From the NCBI RefSeq assembly GCF_037126465.1, contig NC_088206.1:34540573-34604572 (forward strand): a stretch of 64,000 nt of DNA, read 5' to 3'. This DNA comes from Ornithodoros turicata. Lineage: Eukaryota; Arthropoda; Arachnida; Ixodida; Argasidae. This document shows positions 44,512 through 53,872 of the stretch, in pieces. The notes under the pieces were generated by a model. It did not search any database and was not told where the DNA came from. It was given only the letters and a program-made list of their open reading frames with translations. Within the stretch, counting starts at the first letter, position 1; each line of letters opens with the position of its first letter. Both the position numbers and the translations under genes were made by a program.

Positions 44512-45975
44512 TCACTGCTTCTCTCCTAACATCATATCAAAATAGAAGCTTTCAAGGTGCAGCTTCGTTGCTTCCCATTCTCTATGGTGAAACCTTATCC
44601 TTTCGACAAATATGAAGGCATCTGAATATACGACGAAGTGTCCCCAAGGCAGACCCGAGAGCCCCATTTGGCCCAGCATTTGGTAATGGTACTTCTGGTC
44701 CGCAGAAAGGTGAAGTCTGCCTTGCTCATCCTTTATGATATAATCCAACGTTTCAATATCAGAGGCAGAAGCATTCCGAAGTGAGTGAGGACACTTGATT
44801 TCTACCACGCCGTGTCGCTGGGATTCACACGGGTCAAACACAACGCTGTCTGGTGATGTGCCCAACCAAGGTGTCTCCGGGTTAACTAGTAGTCAGCAAC
44901 CAAAAACAGTCACATCATGCCCAAGACTTCGAAGGACATCTTGGTATCGTTGAGCAGCCACCACCTCGTTCATTTCGTCATACCTGAAAAGCAATCAACA
45001 AATATATTCTTCTGCAGTCGTAGTAACTAATTCTCGAGTGGCAAAAAGTGAAAACGTACCTTACGACTGGGACCCTGGAAATATCCTTGAGAAAAAGCAG
45101 TGCCCGAATCCCATCAGCTGTCCACTCCAACCTCCTTGTAACTACACCAAAATTCGAGGCAGTGAGACGTAGCTGTCGCTCAGTCTTCCATCCTGTGCTT
45201 TCATGTTGGCGTCTTGTGTTCTTCTCAAGTTGAATGGCCTCACCGGGTGTTAAACATATGGCCTGCAATGCATGCGCAAATGTAGTGATGTCCACTAGCT
45301 CTAACGAGAAAACGTACAAAGTGCAAGACAAATGAACAAACTTAGCACTGGTATGCAACATCGTGCAATCACCTTCAGTATTTGGTGTGTTTCAAGTCCA
45401 CATGGTGGATTCCACACTACTGAATCCCGAAAGAAGTGTGGTTCATATATGGTCACTGCCTCTTGGTTGGTAGCTATCTCTATTCCTGTCAGGAGAGTGT
45501 TGAACCCAAACGGCAGTAAAGGCTGCTGGTATGACAAGGGGGAGAACACAGAAGCCTCCTCAAATTGTGTTTTCTTGGATTCTTGCCTGCATGATTTGCT
45601 TTGCAGGATAGCGTCACCAAACGATCCCTTGCCGTCCTGCTCAAAGAGTTCCCCAGCGAATCTGAGTATCACATCTTCTTGCCTTTTTCTTTCTCTTGGA
45701 GTAGACCTGCACTCGTACAGTCTGCATCGCAGGGCTGTTTCAGAGGATTCAGAGCAGCCTTCGTTGACCGCTCTCCAGTTGATACACTGTATTGAGGAGC
45801 CGTTGATTCTTGCGCCACGGGTAACTCGCCACGTCTCGGGAAGATTAGTGCATGAGATATGCTCTGGGGCCTCGGCACAGTTCTCGTTCTGCAGTGTATT
45901 GAGAGCACGCAGGAAAGCAATCATGTGGTTGCAGCATCCTACCCCTGCACGGCATGCACAGTTTCCATCGAGCAC
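44512..45975 (-). pseudogene. SWIM zinc-finger/YqaJ nuclease protein
   Basis: Three exon-like pieces on the - strand. 45975-45301 starts with a SWIM finger (CACRAGVGCCNHMIAFL) and continues to HQILKVI. 45250-45060 carries TPGEAIQLEKNTRRQH, RQLRLTASNFGVV (YqaJ entry motif) and ends at a donor near 45060. The piece from an acceptor at about 44984 (TTTTCAG) reads YDEMNEVVAAQRYQD, then a TGA near 44890, NPETPWLGTSPDSVVFD (catalytic D) and GVVEIKCPHS (E-x-K), ending at 44512. The TGA breaks the gene just before the active site. It is related to the intact YqaJ frame at 16965-17975, but that one lacks a visible SWIM part. Confidence 0.72.
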
Positions 45976-46012
45976 CTCTCCTACAGCTACCCACAGCAGT
46001 TGTTATCGTGTA

Positions 46013-46027
46013 GGGGGGGGGGGGGGG
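46013..46027. repeat. G homopolymer (about 14)
   Basis: GTGTAGGGGGG.. run directly outside the SWIM/YqaJ gene. Its significance is unknown. Confidence 0.6.
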
Positions 46028-46153
46028 TGTTTTCTTTTTGCTTCGGTATCATTTGCATTGCACGAAGTACGTTCCTGTTCTGAAGTGATGAGAGTATGCT
46101 GGATTGCACTATTTACTTTTACAGGAGGCAACCCTGATGAAAATCTCGTAAGC

Positions 46154-46177
46154 TTAAAGGGACTCTGACCAGAAGTT
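46154..46177 (+). repeat. Transposon end, partner of 52253-52276
   Basis: TTAAAGGGACTCTGACCAGA and four further bases are repeated in inverse orientation at 52253-52276. Beyond this the two ends drift apart. Either one 6.1-kb element with short inverted ends or two unrelated insertions of one MITE group. Confidence 0.6.
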
Positions 46178-46199
46178 GTGGGAGCTCTTTCGTACTTGC

Positions 46200-47930
46200 A
46201 GTCGATAAAGCACCCAACAAGAACTCTCCATGCGAAAATTCACGCATTAAAACCCCACAGTTTCTCTAAACTCGAATTTTAAACATTCGACTTCATCCGA
46301 GTGCAGCACGCCTAGCGTCAAACCTAAGAAAACATAGGTTTATATAGAATATCCACACCGGCCCACCATCAAAATGACGTCAACATGAGGGCCACTGGCA
46401 ACACCCACAATTGGTTCAAACGCGTCACGTGGTAACACAATACCCTGTCAATTCCCTTTATGAAATGGCATTTATATGTTAATATGTTTTTGTTACAGAG
46501 CCTCAAAAAGAAAAATATACTCTGCATTTAACACATGCGGTAGGTTCTACGATTGCCTTTTCAATCTGCGTTCTGTTGTCTGGCGTTCCACATGGTCCCG
46601 TATGCGGTCAGCTGTAATGGCTGCCATATGACGAGCTTGCGAACTTGTGTGATTCCAGGCTCATCCTGCCTTTTTCGGGTCATTGGGTTGGTCTTGGAGT
46701 TGTTCGCCATATTTTGAACGTTTCATCTATCATTGCGGCGTACTGTTCTTGATCTGCTGCGAAGCAACAAACCGCAACGGCAGTCACTCGCCTCGGCGAA
46801 ATTCTGTCTGCTGCATATCAAAGGAGCATCGGGACTTGATGATGTACCGCAAATGCTGAAGTTGAATTCTTTGAACCTTCATCTAAAGAAACCAAGTGTG
46901 CTCTCGTGTGGTTCTGTCGGAAAAGCAATTTCAACAAGGTTAGCACATTTATTTTTCAGTTCTAAGTCTACGCACTCAAAACCATGCAAGTGCATCCGAT
47001 CATTCTCGTAGCTGTTCTGTAACATGTATGCTTTCTTACGTATCCCACAGAACCCTCCGCTTCATAAACCCAGTTATACTTTATGTGACCATTCTGATGG
47101 CTCCTTACTAGGCTGTGCCGCTCTGAAGCACTGAGATGACGAAAGGTCGTGGGTGCTGCACCTCTGCTTTCGAAAGATGAATCAGTCATTCCACACTGTG
47201 CTTACTGGCTTTGTATCGAGTCTGACAAATCCGACAGACCTGGACTGCCTTTTTCAAGGAAGTTCGATAATGTAAGTATGTGTTATATTGGTTTCACATA
47301 TACCCACCACATATTGAGTGTGTATATCGCTGTACTTTTGATGCTATAGCATATCTAGCGTACATTAATATTGAACACCTAGTGTGGAAAACTCGACATC
47401 AGCCACACAATGCCAACAATTGTTCCTGCCGTTTCTTCGGCTGTTTATTTTTATTATAATATATTTTTAGTATAATTGTCTGATTTTTAAGTCACAATTT
47501 TTCCATGGTTTTGGCGCACTATAGCCTGAGTTGCTTATGCGCCATTAAAATTGAATCATCATCATTATCATCTTTAACTGCAATTATTCAATTGAAGTGC
47601 ATTGTTTCAGTAGGATACAATGATATGGCCAGATATATTTTTTGCTTTCGTTCTGGATTTGCTCATTTCAGAAGAATCGTCACTGTGAATTTTGTTTTCG
47701 GAAACATTAAGATGACTAAAACCAAACACTTTTCTTTCAGAGCATCCCTTATGCACCTGCATTTCAGTTAAGATCTGTGTTACAAGAATGACAGACCACC
47801 CAACAGCGATGAACATTTGAAGGTGGAAGTGCTGGAACAAAGATGCGTTAATTTGTGTGAAAGGTGATTTCAAAGGGCATAGGTCACAAGCTAATTTCTA
47901 TCTGCAGAAGAGGTGTCAACTATGCTTCTT
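46200..47930. other. No gene recognised
   Basis: Several short frames (such as 46733-47011; 47149-47270 ending at a donor-like GATAAT|GTAAGT) but no motif I can name. Confidence 0.35.
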
Positions 47931-47939
47931 CTATCTACT

Positions 47940-48370
47940 AACCAGCTCCACTTTTTAGGGTTCCCTGTAAACTAATGGAGCACATCATATACCAGCATGT
48001 TGTTAACCATGTTGAGTCTGTCAGTTCCTTTTTTTAAATTCCAGCATGGCTTTAGAAAAGGGTATTTCGGCAAAACTAACATAATTCGGTCACAGCATTT
48101 TAAACTGTCTTGATTTCTGGGTCCACGTAGATGCAGTATTTTTTTTATGTTCTAAGGGCTTTTGACACTGTGCTTTATGCTCGCGTGTTGGCCAAACTAG
48201 CCTCATTAAAATTTGATCCTGCTACCATTAACTGGATATGCAGCTTCTTGACTAACCGCAACCGTGCCAACAATTCGTGAGGAGAACCTATCATATCGCC
48301 ACCATGCAGCGTTTGTCACGTTACATTTGCATCACATATCAATCTAGTGTGAAGCAAGGCCTTTAGGTGA
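47940..48370 (+). pseudogene. LINE reverse-transcriptase remnant
   Basis: Across several frames the + strand reads KLMEHIIYQHVVNHVES, QHGFRKGYFGKTN, KGFDTVLYARVLAKLASLKF and TINWICSFLTN. These are the QHGF-KG, FDTV-H--LL-KL and W---FL--R blocks of CR1/RTE-like reverse transcriptases. Stops and frameshifts are dense. Confidence 0.7.
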
Positions 48371-48604
48371 TCGGTCTTGTATAATTACACGCCCCTCCGT
48401 TATGTAGCACCACACGGTTCTTCAACCTATGACAGATAACTAAATATATTGCCAAGTAAATTGTTTACAAGGCTCATTACCCCATTTCACCACATTACTG
48501 CAAGCAATTGTTAGAGTAGTGGCCCAGGGTATGAAGCTCGCCACTAACCATTATTCAAACAAAGTTCATTACCTTTACAGAAAACACCGACTTAACAAAA
48601 CGAT

Positions 48605-48657
48605 TCATGACAAAGAGAGTGAACGTTTAATCGCCTATCCGGGTGGCATCATCGCTA
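48605..48657 (-). ncRNA. Hammerhead-like hairpin, inverted copy
   Basis: On the - strand: CGATGA, stem TGCCACCCGGATAGGCGA, then TTAAACGTTCAC. It matches the better-kept copy at 49126-49160 and resembles the CUGAUGA-stem II-GAAA core of the hammerhead ribozymes known in Penelope-like elements. The core bases are degraded. Confidence 0.45.
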
Positions 48658-48776
48658 CAACAGAGAACTGTCAAAAACAACATTAAAGGAGTCAAATCAG
48701 TGGTGTGCATTCCTATCATCCAAGGTGTTTTATACGCCATTTGAAAGGCACTCTGCCCATCAGGCATTAAGACTGT

Positions 48777-49094
48777 GCATATAAAGTTAAGTGCATAGAC
48801 TGTGATGCCACCTTCATTGGCGAGACAGACAAACCATGTGGGACAAGACTAAAAGAGCACACAAGGGATGTTGCCAAGGCTTCTAATGCTGCTCAAACCA
48901 GGACCGAATTAGTCAACCTTTGTTGACCTAAGGGACATGTATTTAATTTTGATGGTGCGGTAACCTTTGCACATGACTTGCAATGTGGCCCTAGAAAATT
49001 CTTAGAGTCCTGGTTTATCAGACGTGATGCATCAGCCTGTAATACAAACTGTGGCTCCCTATCGGATGTGTACGATGCCCTCTTAGATAAGTAG
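48777..49094 (+). pseudogene. Penelope-like element, GIY-YIG endonuclease end
   Basis: The frame reads YKVKCIDCDATFIGETDKPC, GTRLKEHTRDVAKASN, then after a TGA (probably a former Trp) KGHVFNFDGAVTFAHDL and RKFLESWFIRRDASACN, ending PLSDVYDALLDK-like at a TAG. This is the C-terminal GIY-YIG nuclease of Penelope-like retroelements: the C-x-C finger-like entry, a G-T---RL-EH helix, and FLE-WFI---N with the catalytic Glu and Asn. The reverse transcriptase part of the same element is not recognised upstream. Confidence 0.78.
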
Positions 49095-49119
49095 GCTGGT
49101 CTGCTCGTCTTTGGCCTCT

Positions 49120-49170
49120 GTTGTACTAATGATGCCGCCCGGATAGGCGGCAGAACGTTTACGCTCTGTT
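49120..49170 (+). ncRNA. Hammerhead ribozyme-like motif (degenerate)
   Basis: CTAATGA (49126-49132), stem II TGCCGCCCGGATAGGCGGCA (49133-49152) and GAAC followed by GTTTAC. A consensus hammerhead would read CTGATGA and GAAA, so two core positions are off. It lies just after the GIY-YIG frame, where Penelope-like elements carry hammerheads. Confidence 0.5.
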
Positions 49171-49179
49171 TTTAATCGT

Positions 49180-49990
49180 TGTGTTATGCGGTGTTTGCAG
49201 TAAAAGGTGTTACATTATGAGGTCGTCACCCGGCATTTGGAATATATTTTCAAATAAAGTTGTTGTTTTACAAATCTCATTACATTGTAGAAATCATTCT
49301 TAGTGCCTATTGTTTAGGGGATACCATTCTTGCAGTCACATGAATCGCTGAAGGGCCAATTTCGAAAGTAAAGGCAATCTGATTTATGTTCTTGCCGACA
49401 TGGCACAGCGTATGCATGAGGTAGCTCCATTTCAGGAGCCTGAGAACACTCAAAGCAGTTAGTGTGCAGCATTGCATATTTGCTTTTGCTAGGGCAACTA
49501 AGAAGGGTGGATAGAAAGACAGTTGCAACCTGTTTCCACAGAAGATACTCCGATTCATTAGCAATTTCCTGCAAGAGAGCTAAGGCTTTTCCAGATTACT
49601 AGAACACGGCTACCTGATTGTAGATAGCAAGAACACATACACCAGAGGTCAGTGTTACACACACCCTGCTTTCCATCACAACAGTTAAAAGGCGTGACCC
49701 CCTTAACCTGTACAAAATTCCTGGAGTGTCTTCACTGGGCACTGTCGCTGTTCCTCCCATAAGGTGCTCTCTATGAACCTGACTCGCAGTTCTGGATGCA
49801 CTGCCTCAGGTAACTTCAGCATGCTTTCCCGACATGAATGGTCGCAACTTCTATGAGCAGTATTGTATTACTGAAAGCAATATGAAATGCTATGCCTTGA
49901 CAGGTTATGATATCCATGATATCCTTCTTGAGACCGTAGAGATATGTTCCTTGCTCCCTTTATTCCAAACCGCACTATCAGACGCAAGCC
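49180..49990. other. Penelope 3' flank; no further gene recognised
   Basis: AATAAAG at 49253 could end the Penelope transcript. The following 700 bases have only short frames. Confidence 0.35.
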
Positions 49991-49999
49991 CACTTGCCA

Positions 50000-50093
50000 C
50001 CAAGCCGATGAGGGGAGGGGGGGTATGTTTATTAAGAAAAAGAAAGGAAAGGTCAGCCAGACGAGGGCCGGCTTGCTATTCCAAGCCGATGAG
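50000..50093 (-). mobile_element. 68-bp LINE tail with 13-bp target duplication
   Basis: CCAAGCCGATGAG occurs at 50000-50012 and again at 50081-50093. Between them, on the - strand, is GGAATAGCAAGCC-free UTR sequence GCCGGCCCTCG..CTGACCTTTCCTTTC..AATAAACATACCCCCC, the last ~68 bases of the LINE at 34220-36512. It is a complete, extremely 5'-truncated insertion. Confidence 0.88.
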
Positions 50094-50204
50094 TATTGCC
50101 TCACAGTCAAGGGAATCAATCATTGAGGCTCAGAAAAGCTGTTTTCTATGGGGATCTGATCCAGGACTGAGACATGAGTAGCCCAGTAGAAAGCACCAGG
50201 GTTT

Positions 50205-50258
50205 TTATGTATCCCATGTATCCATGTATCCATGAATCCATGTATCCATGAATTTTAT
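50205..50258. repeat. ATCCATGT word array
   Basis: Five-plus copies of ATGTATCC/ATGAATCC, preceded by CCCAGTAGAAAGCACC (50180), which resembles the CCCAGG-AG-A-CA starts at 8451 and 15167. Confidence 0.6.
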
Positions 50259-50489
50259 ATGTGTCAGCTTTTAATTTCCTCCTTCCCCCTTTTTTTATGT
50301 AGTACCTGATTACTTTAGCCTTGTACAGCTTTGGAGACTGAGGGTGTGGAGATGATGTAGGAGGTGGAATTAGGCTTTAGGCACACTGAGGCAAAGTGTG
50401 ACAGCATACTTTCTGAGAATGTTTATGTATCATTCACACAAAGAGAGGATAGGTATTACAATAGATGTTACATCTTTTTCTGGTTTTGA

Positions 50490-50760
50490 TATTTATTTAT
50501 TCATGAATATACCTCAAAGGCCCTTGCGGGCATTACATGAGGGAGGACATCAACATGGGTCACTTAACAAATACGGAAGTTACAAGGAACATGCATATTT
50601 GAAAGACAGACTCTGCTTTTCGTTTGTTCATCAGTCTTGCTCAAGAAATTGTTCAGTGTAGCAACGGTACACAATGTCACGAAAGGAGTGGTCATCTATC
50701 GTTCCACAAGACTCATAAAAGGGACTAGTGTTGTGTTTAAACACAACATATTCAACTTAT
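50490..50760 (-). repeat. CR1-type LINE 3' tail
   Basis: On the - strand the end GCCCGCAAGGGCCTTTGAGG followed by AATAAATAAATA matches the tail of the LINE at 14300-15150 (GCTCGCAAGAGCCTTTGG). Only 3' UTR is recognisable. Confidence 0.65.
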
Positions 50761-50769
50761 GAATCATGC

Positions 50770-52250
50770 ATCATCCTGAGAGCTATAAGACGTCCTAGAA
50801 CCAGATGCTGAATTATTTTAAATGCGATAGACGAGCTGTGCGAAGAGGTACCTCCAGTTAGGATGTTGGGTACTTGAAACCTGTGGCAGTTTCTGTGTGG
50901 AAGGCTCGCCAGATCCTGTTCACTGGACAGGCTGGGATGACTATGCTCTTGTTTTTCCCAAGCTTGTGGTAAAAACACCTTGCAAACTGGCGATACGCAG
51001 TATATCCGTATCGTCTACAAAGATGTACATAAAATATAGTTTAGGCAAACAGGTAACCGGTCACAGTACGGGGTGTGTGTCGTGGCATTTCCACATGTAC
51101 TTGAGAGCAAGTGCAATTTATCTGCACACACCTTCTATATTACTACACATGCTTTATTCTTTTATAAACCAACATATTTTTACTTTTCACTGAATCGGAA
51201 GCAAGAACGCTCAATATCGCTAAAATCCTACGCTAAAAACCTAAGCACAGGGCAATACATAAAAAGGTGACTCAAGACACAGCACACTGACAATTACACA
51301 GTTGCCTGTATTGCTTTTCTCCAGTTCAGAGTTGTGTATTATGTCGTCTTTTTTATGTGCTGCACCCTGTACTGGAGTTTTTAGCGACTTTAATGCTGGA
51401 CCAAACCAATTGTGTGCGCCCAAATTTCAACATCGTTCAACAGGGCCACATGTGACTTACTTGTGAATATGGTCGCTCATGGTTCGCGCTGCCCACGGAA
51501 TTCAAAAATGCCACCTTCAGGACAGTCGTGTTGAGGCATAGAAGTTGGAAATCTTCGTGGATTGTAATGCACTCACACTGCTGTCATTCGGCTGCGCTTT
51601 CGAGCTCCTTGCAGCACAAGCATTCGATCTCCTTCGGCATTATGACACATCAGCCGCACCGGCACCTTAAACAGCATGGACGCATTAAATATGAGGACAC
51701 GAAATTTCAGAGAATGTTTACATGTTCGATCACAGTGTAAGTTAAAAAGCTCATCGCTTACCTGTCTGTCGAAGACAGGCGACTGATCCTGTTTGCTTCA
51801 TCTGTGACCGGTGTTCGTAGAGCTTTTACTTCGGCTCGCATCCTCGGCATCTGCGACGTTTCGAAAGCGAGGCTCCCGAACAACTCAGCAGAGCAGAAAG
51901 GTCAGAAAAAAGTTCCCGGCTCGAAGTCTCCGCATTTCTTCCTTCGACGCCCATATTGAAAATCGCTTTCCGGATGCCGCCGCTCTCACAAACTCACTAG
52001 AAAAGAACTTCCGGTCCGGGCACCCAATGAAACATGGACCTCATGTTTTCGTCACGCACACGGAAATTGACGGATATCCACTACAAAGAGGCTAGATTTC
52101 GGCCCCGATTGCGCGAGTTGAGGAGGAAAAGCCAAGTCCGTTTTCAGCTCCCCATTTGGCAAACTTTGCCGCCGCGCACGGCCAAAATATTTCGTGTGTG
52201 GCTTGGAGGCATATTATCCCTTTGTAATAGATGCAAATGAAAGATTTGTT
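50770..52250. other. No gene recognised
   Basis: Contains the inner part of whatever element ends at 52276. Frames such as 51811-52095 have no motif. Confidence 0.35.
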
Positions 52251-52252
52251 GA

Positions 52253-52276
52253 ACTTCTGGTCAGAGTCCCTTTAAA
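52253..52276 (-). repeat. Transposon end, partner of 46154-46177
   Basis: Inverse copy of the 24-base end described at 46154. It directly abuts the TATGAGC array. Confidence 0.6.
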
Positions 52277-52655
52277 CCTATGAGGAATGCTCGTAGCTTA
52301 TATGTGTTTATTGTATGAGCATGGTCTGACATCTCATAGATGTATGACCATGGCTTATAACATTTTATGAGCACTGAGATTTATGAGCACTTATGAGCAC
52401 ATTTATGAGCATTTATGAGCACTGAGCATGTTATGAGCAATGCTCATTAACTGTATGTTCAAATCTAAATGGTGCAAACCTCAAACATGTAAGACGAGTC
52501 TTCTTTTTGCGATTATGAGCTGCCTATGAGCGGTATGAGTATTATGAGAAATTTCCCATAATGCTCACAGTGCTCGTTACTTTCCTCATTTTGTCCCTTA
52601 TTTTGCTCATGCTGCTGATTACTTTCCACATACCGCTCATTGTTATTCACGTACA
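52268..52655. repeat. TATGAGCA / TGCTCATA word array
   Basis: About fifteen TATGAGC(A) words run in + orientation to about 52550, then complementary GCTCAT/GCTCAC words from 52560 to about 52655. The second part is inside the penton-like ORF and encodes its first ~30 residues. Confidence 0.8.
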
Positions 52656-53469
52656 GAGGTTTGTGGGGTTTATTATTGTACCTTTTCGTCAACTTCTAAC
52701 GAAACACTTCAAAAACCAAGCCAAAATAATACGAGTCAGTGGTCATTATGAAATACAACTTCCACTAAATACTGGTCTGGAATTAAGTTCAACTCTCTCT
52801 GCTAAGCTTGGCCTTCCTGAAAAGATTATCGGTTCTTCGGAATTGGATGAAGGCCAGCCAGTAAAAGTATTGAAAGATCAGGTGGACACTGAAGAGAAAG
52901 TCACCCTAATCACGTATCGTTCACGTACAACCAAATACGAAGTTCCAGAAGGGTATTATGAGTCAGAGAAGCACCTCGCCGATGCGATAAATCACGCATA
53001 TCGAGCAAACTTACACCTACCAGAAGATGCTCGTCTCATATTTTACAATCCCTATAATGGAGTTTGTCAACTGGAACGTCGCAATGAGGGTTACGTTACA
53101 TTTCACCCATATTTAGCTCTGATGCTTGGATTTGGAAAACGAACAACCTTCTCCAGTTTCACAGTTGCTCAGCGTGATGTCTGCCTCTTCCCCCCAGCGC
53201 AAAATTACATTTTCGTTTACAGCGATATCATCGAAAGTGAAGCTGTAGGTGATATAACCGCACCCCTTCTTCGACTTCTCCCATTTAGACTGCAGAGTCG
53301 GAATGAGGTTATGTCCTACTCTTTCACAAATCTGTACTATAAATATGTGACTGTCAAGGAGCTGACTAGCATTCAAATCGAACTGGCAAACGAGATAGGT
53401 GATTTCATTCCCTTCATTGCTGGTTCTGGTCGTGTGGGAGTAACATTACATTTTCGAAAATGCATATAA
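52561..53469 (+). CDS. Penton-like minor capsid protein (N-terminus replaced)
   Basis: A 302-residue frame. The C-terminal two thirds match the Polinton minor (penton-like) capsid protein: PEGYYESEKHLADAINHA (about 138-155), VTFHPYLALMLGFG, YIFVYSDIIESEAVGD and APLLRLLPF, then IGDFIPFIAGSGRVGVTLHF at the end. In particles these single-jelly-roll proteins form the vertices. The usual N-terminal start is missing; residues 1-30 are a hydrophobic run coded by the GCTCAT repeat array, so that apparent membrane helix is likely an artefact. Its stop overlaps the start of the next gene by 10 bases. Confidence 0.8.
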   Translation: MLTVLVTFLILSLILLMLLITFHIPLIVIHVQRFVGFIIVPFRQLLTKHFKNQAKIIRVSGHYEIQLPLNTGLELSSTLSAKLGLPEKIIGSSELDEGQPVKVLKDQVDTEEKVTLITYRSRTTKYEVPEGYYESEKHLADAINHAYRANLHLPEDARLIFYNPYNGVCQLERRNEGYVTFHPYLALMLGFGKRTTFSSFTVAQRDVCLFPPAQNYIFVYSDIIESEAVGDITAPLLRLLPFRLQSRNEVMSYSFTNLYYKYVTVKELTSIQIELANEIGDFIPFIAGSGRVGVTLHFRKCI

Positions 53470-53861
53470 CTCAGACACCCTGTTGTATATCGCATTTCGG
53501 CAGCGGTAAACGAGATCAACCATTGTTACATTACTCAGCTCCTCTTTATCAAGTTGGATCTGGCTTTTTTACTGAGTTGGTGCAGCGGTTTATACCTATA
53601 CTGACTAAACAAGTAGCGCCCTATGTAGGTCGGAAACTTCTTGACACAGGACGTCACATAGCGGAGGAAGTGAAACAGGGAACAACGTTTGGAGGGGAGG
53701 CACTAAGGAAAGGGGTTGGTCGCACCATCCATTCAACTCGTGACCAGTTGCTGCATAGACTCAGAGGGAAGGGTAGGAAACGTAATAAAAGCAAGGGCAA
53801 CAGAATTGATCGATCAGTAAAACCAACGAAGAAACGAAGAAAGGTTGACTTTTTCACCTGA
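53460..53861 (+). CDS. Basic pVI/pX-like virion protein
   Basis: 133 residues. The first ~30 are polar, followed by an amphipathic stretch GSGFFTELVQRFIPILTKQV and a Gly/Lys pattern (GRKLLDTGRHIAEEVKQG), ending in a very basic tail (GKGRKRNKSKGN; KPTKKRRKVDFF) that contains a nuclear-localisation-like KKRRK. Small proteins of this make-up sit between the capsid genes in Polintons and resemble adenovirus pVI/pX (membrane lysis or DNA condensation). The role is inferred from position and composition. The start overlaps the penton gene; the first strong core Met is not evident. Confidence 0.65.
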   Translation: MHITQTPCCISHFGSGKRDQPLLHYSAPLYQVGSGFFTELVQRFIPILTKQVAPYVGRKLLDTGRHIAEEVKQGTTFGGEALRKGVGRTIHSTRDQLLHRLRGKGRKRNKSKGNRIDRSVKPTKKRRKVDFFT

Positions 53862-53872
53862 GGAAAAAAAAG

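Larger units (their letters stand above)
43018..45975. mobile_element. ISL2EU/IS4EU-type transposon remnant (THAP transposase + SWIM/YqaJ)
   Basis: Two convergent genes: a THAP-DDE transposase on + (43018-44281) and a SWIM-YqaJ protein on - (45975-44512). This pairing is known from ISL2EU/IS4EU DNA transposons. Terminal repeats were not identified, and a LINE fragment sits immediately left at 42172-42860, probably in the first intron. Both genes are broken. Confidence 0.72.

Noticed and set aside
45332..46168. 278-codon frame on the + strand
   Set aside because: Antisense shadow of the SWIM/YqaJ gene, running through a G homopolymer.
51811..52095. 94-codon basic frame
   Set aside because: Lies inside the transposon end region and has no recognisable domain.
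52561..52655. Transmembrane helix at the start of the penton-like protein
   Set aside because: The hydrophobic residues are coded by the GCTCAT repeat array.
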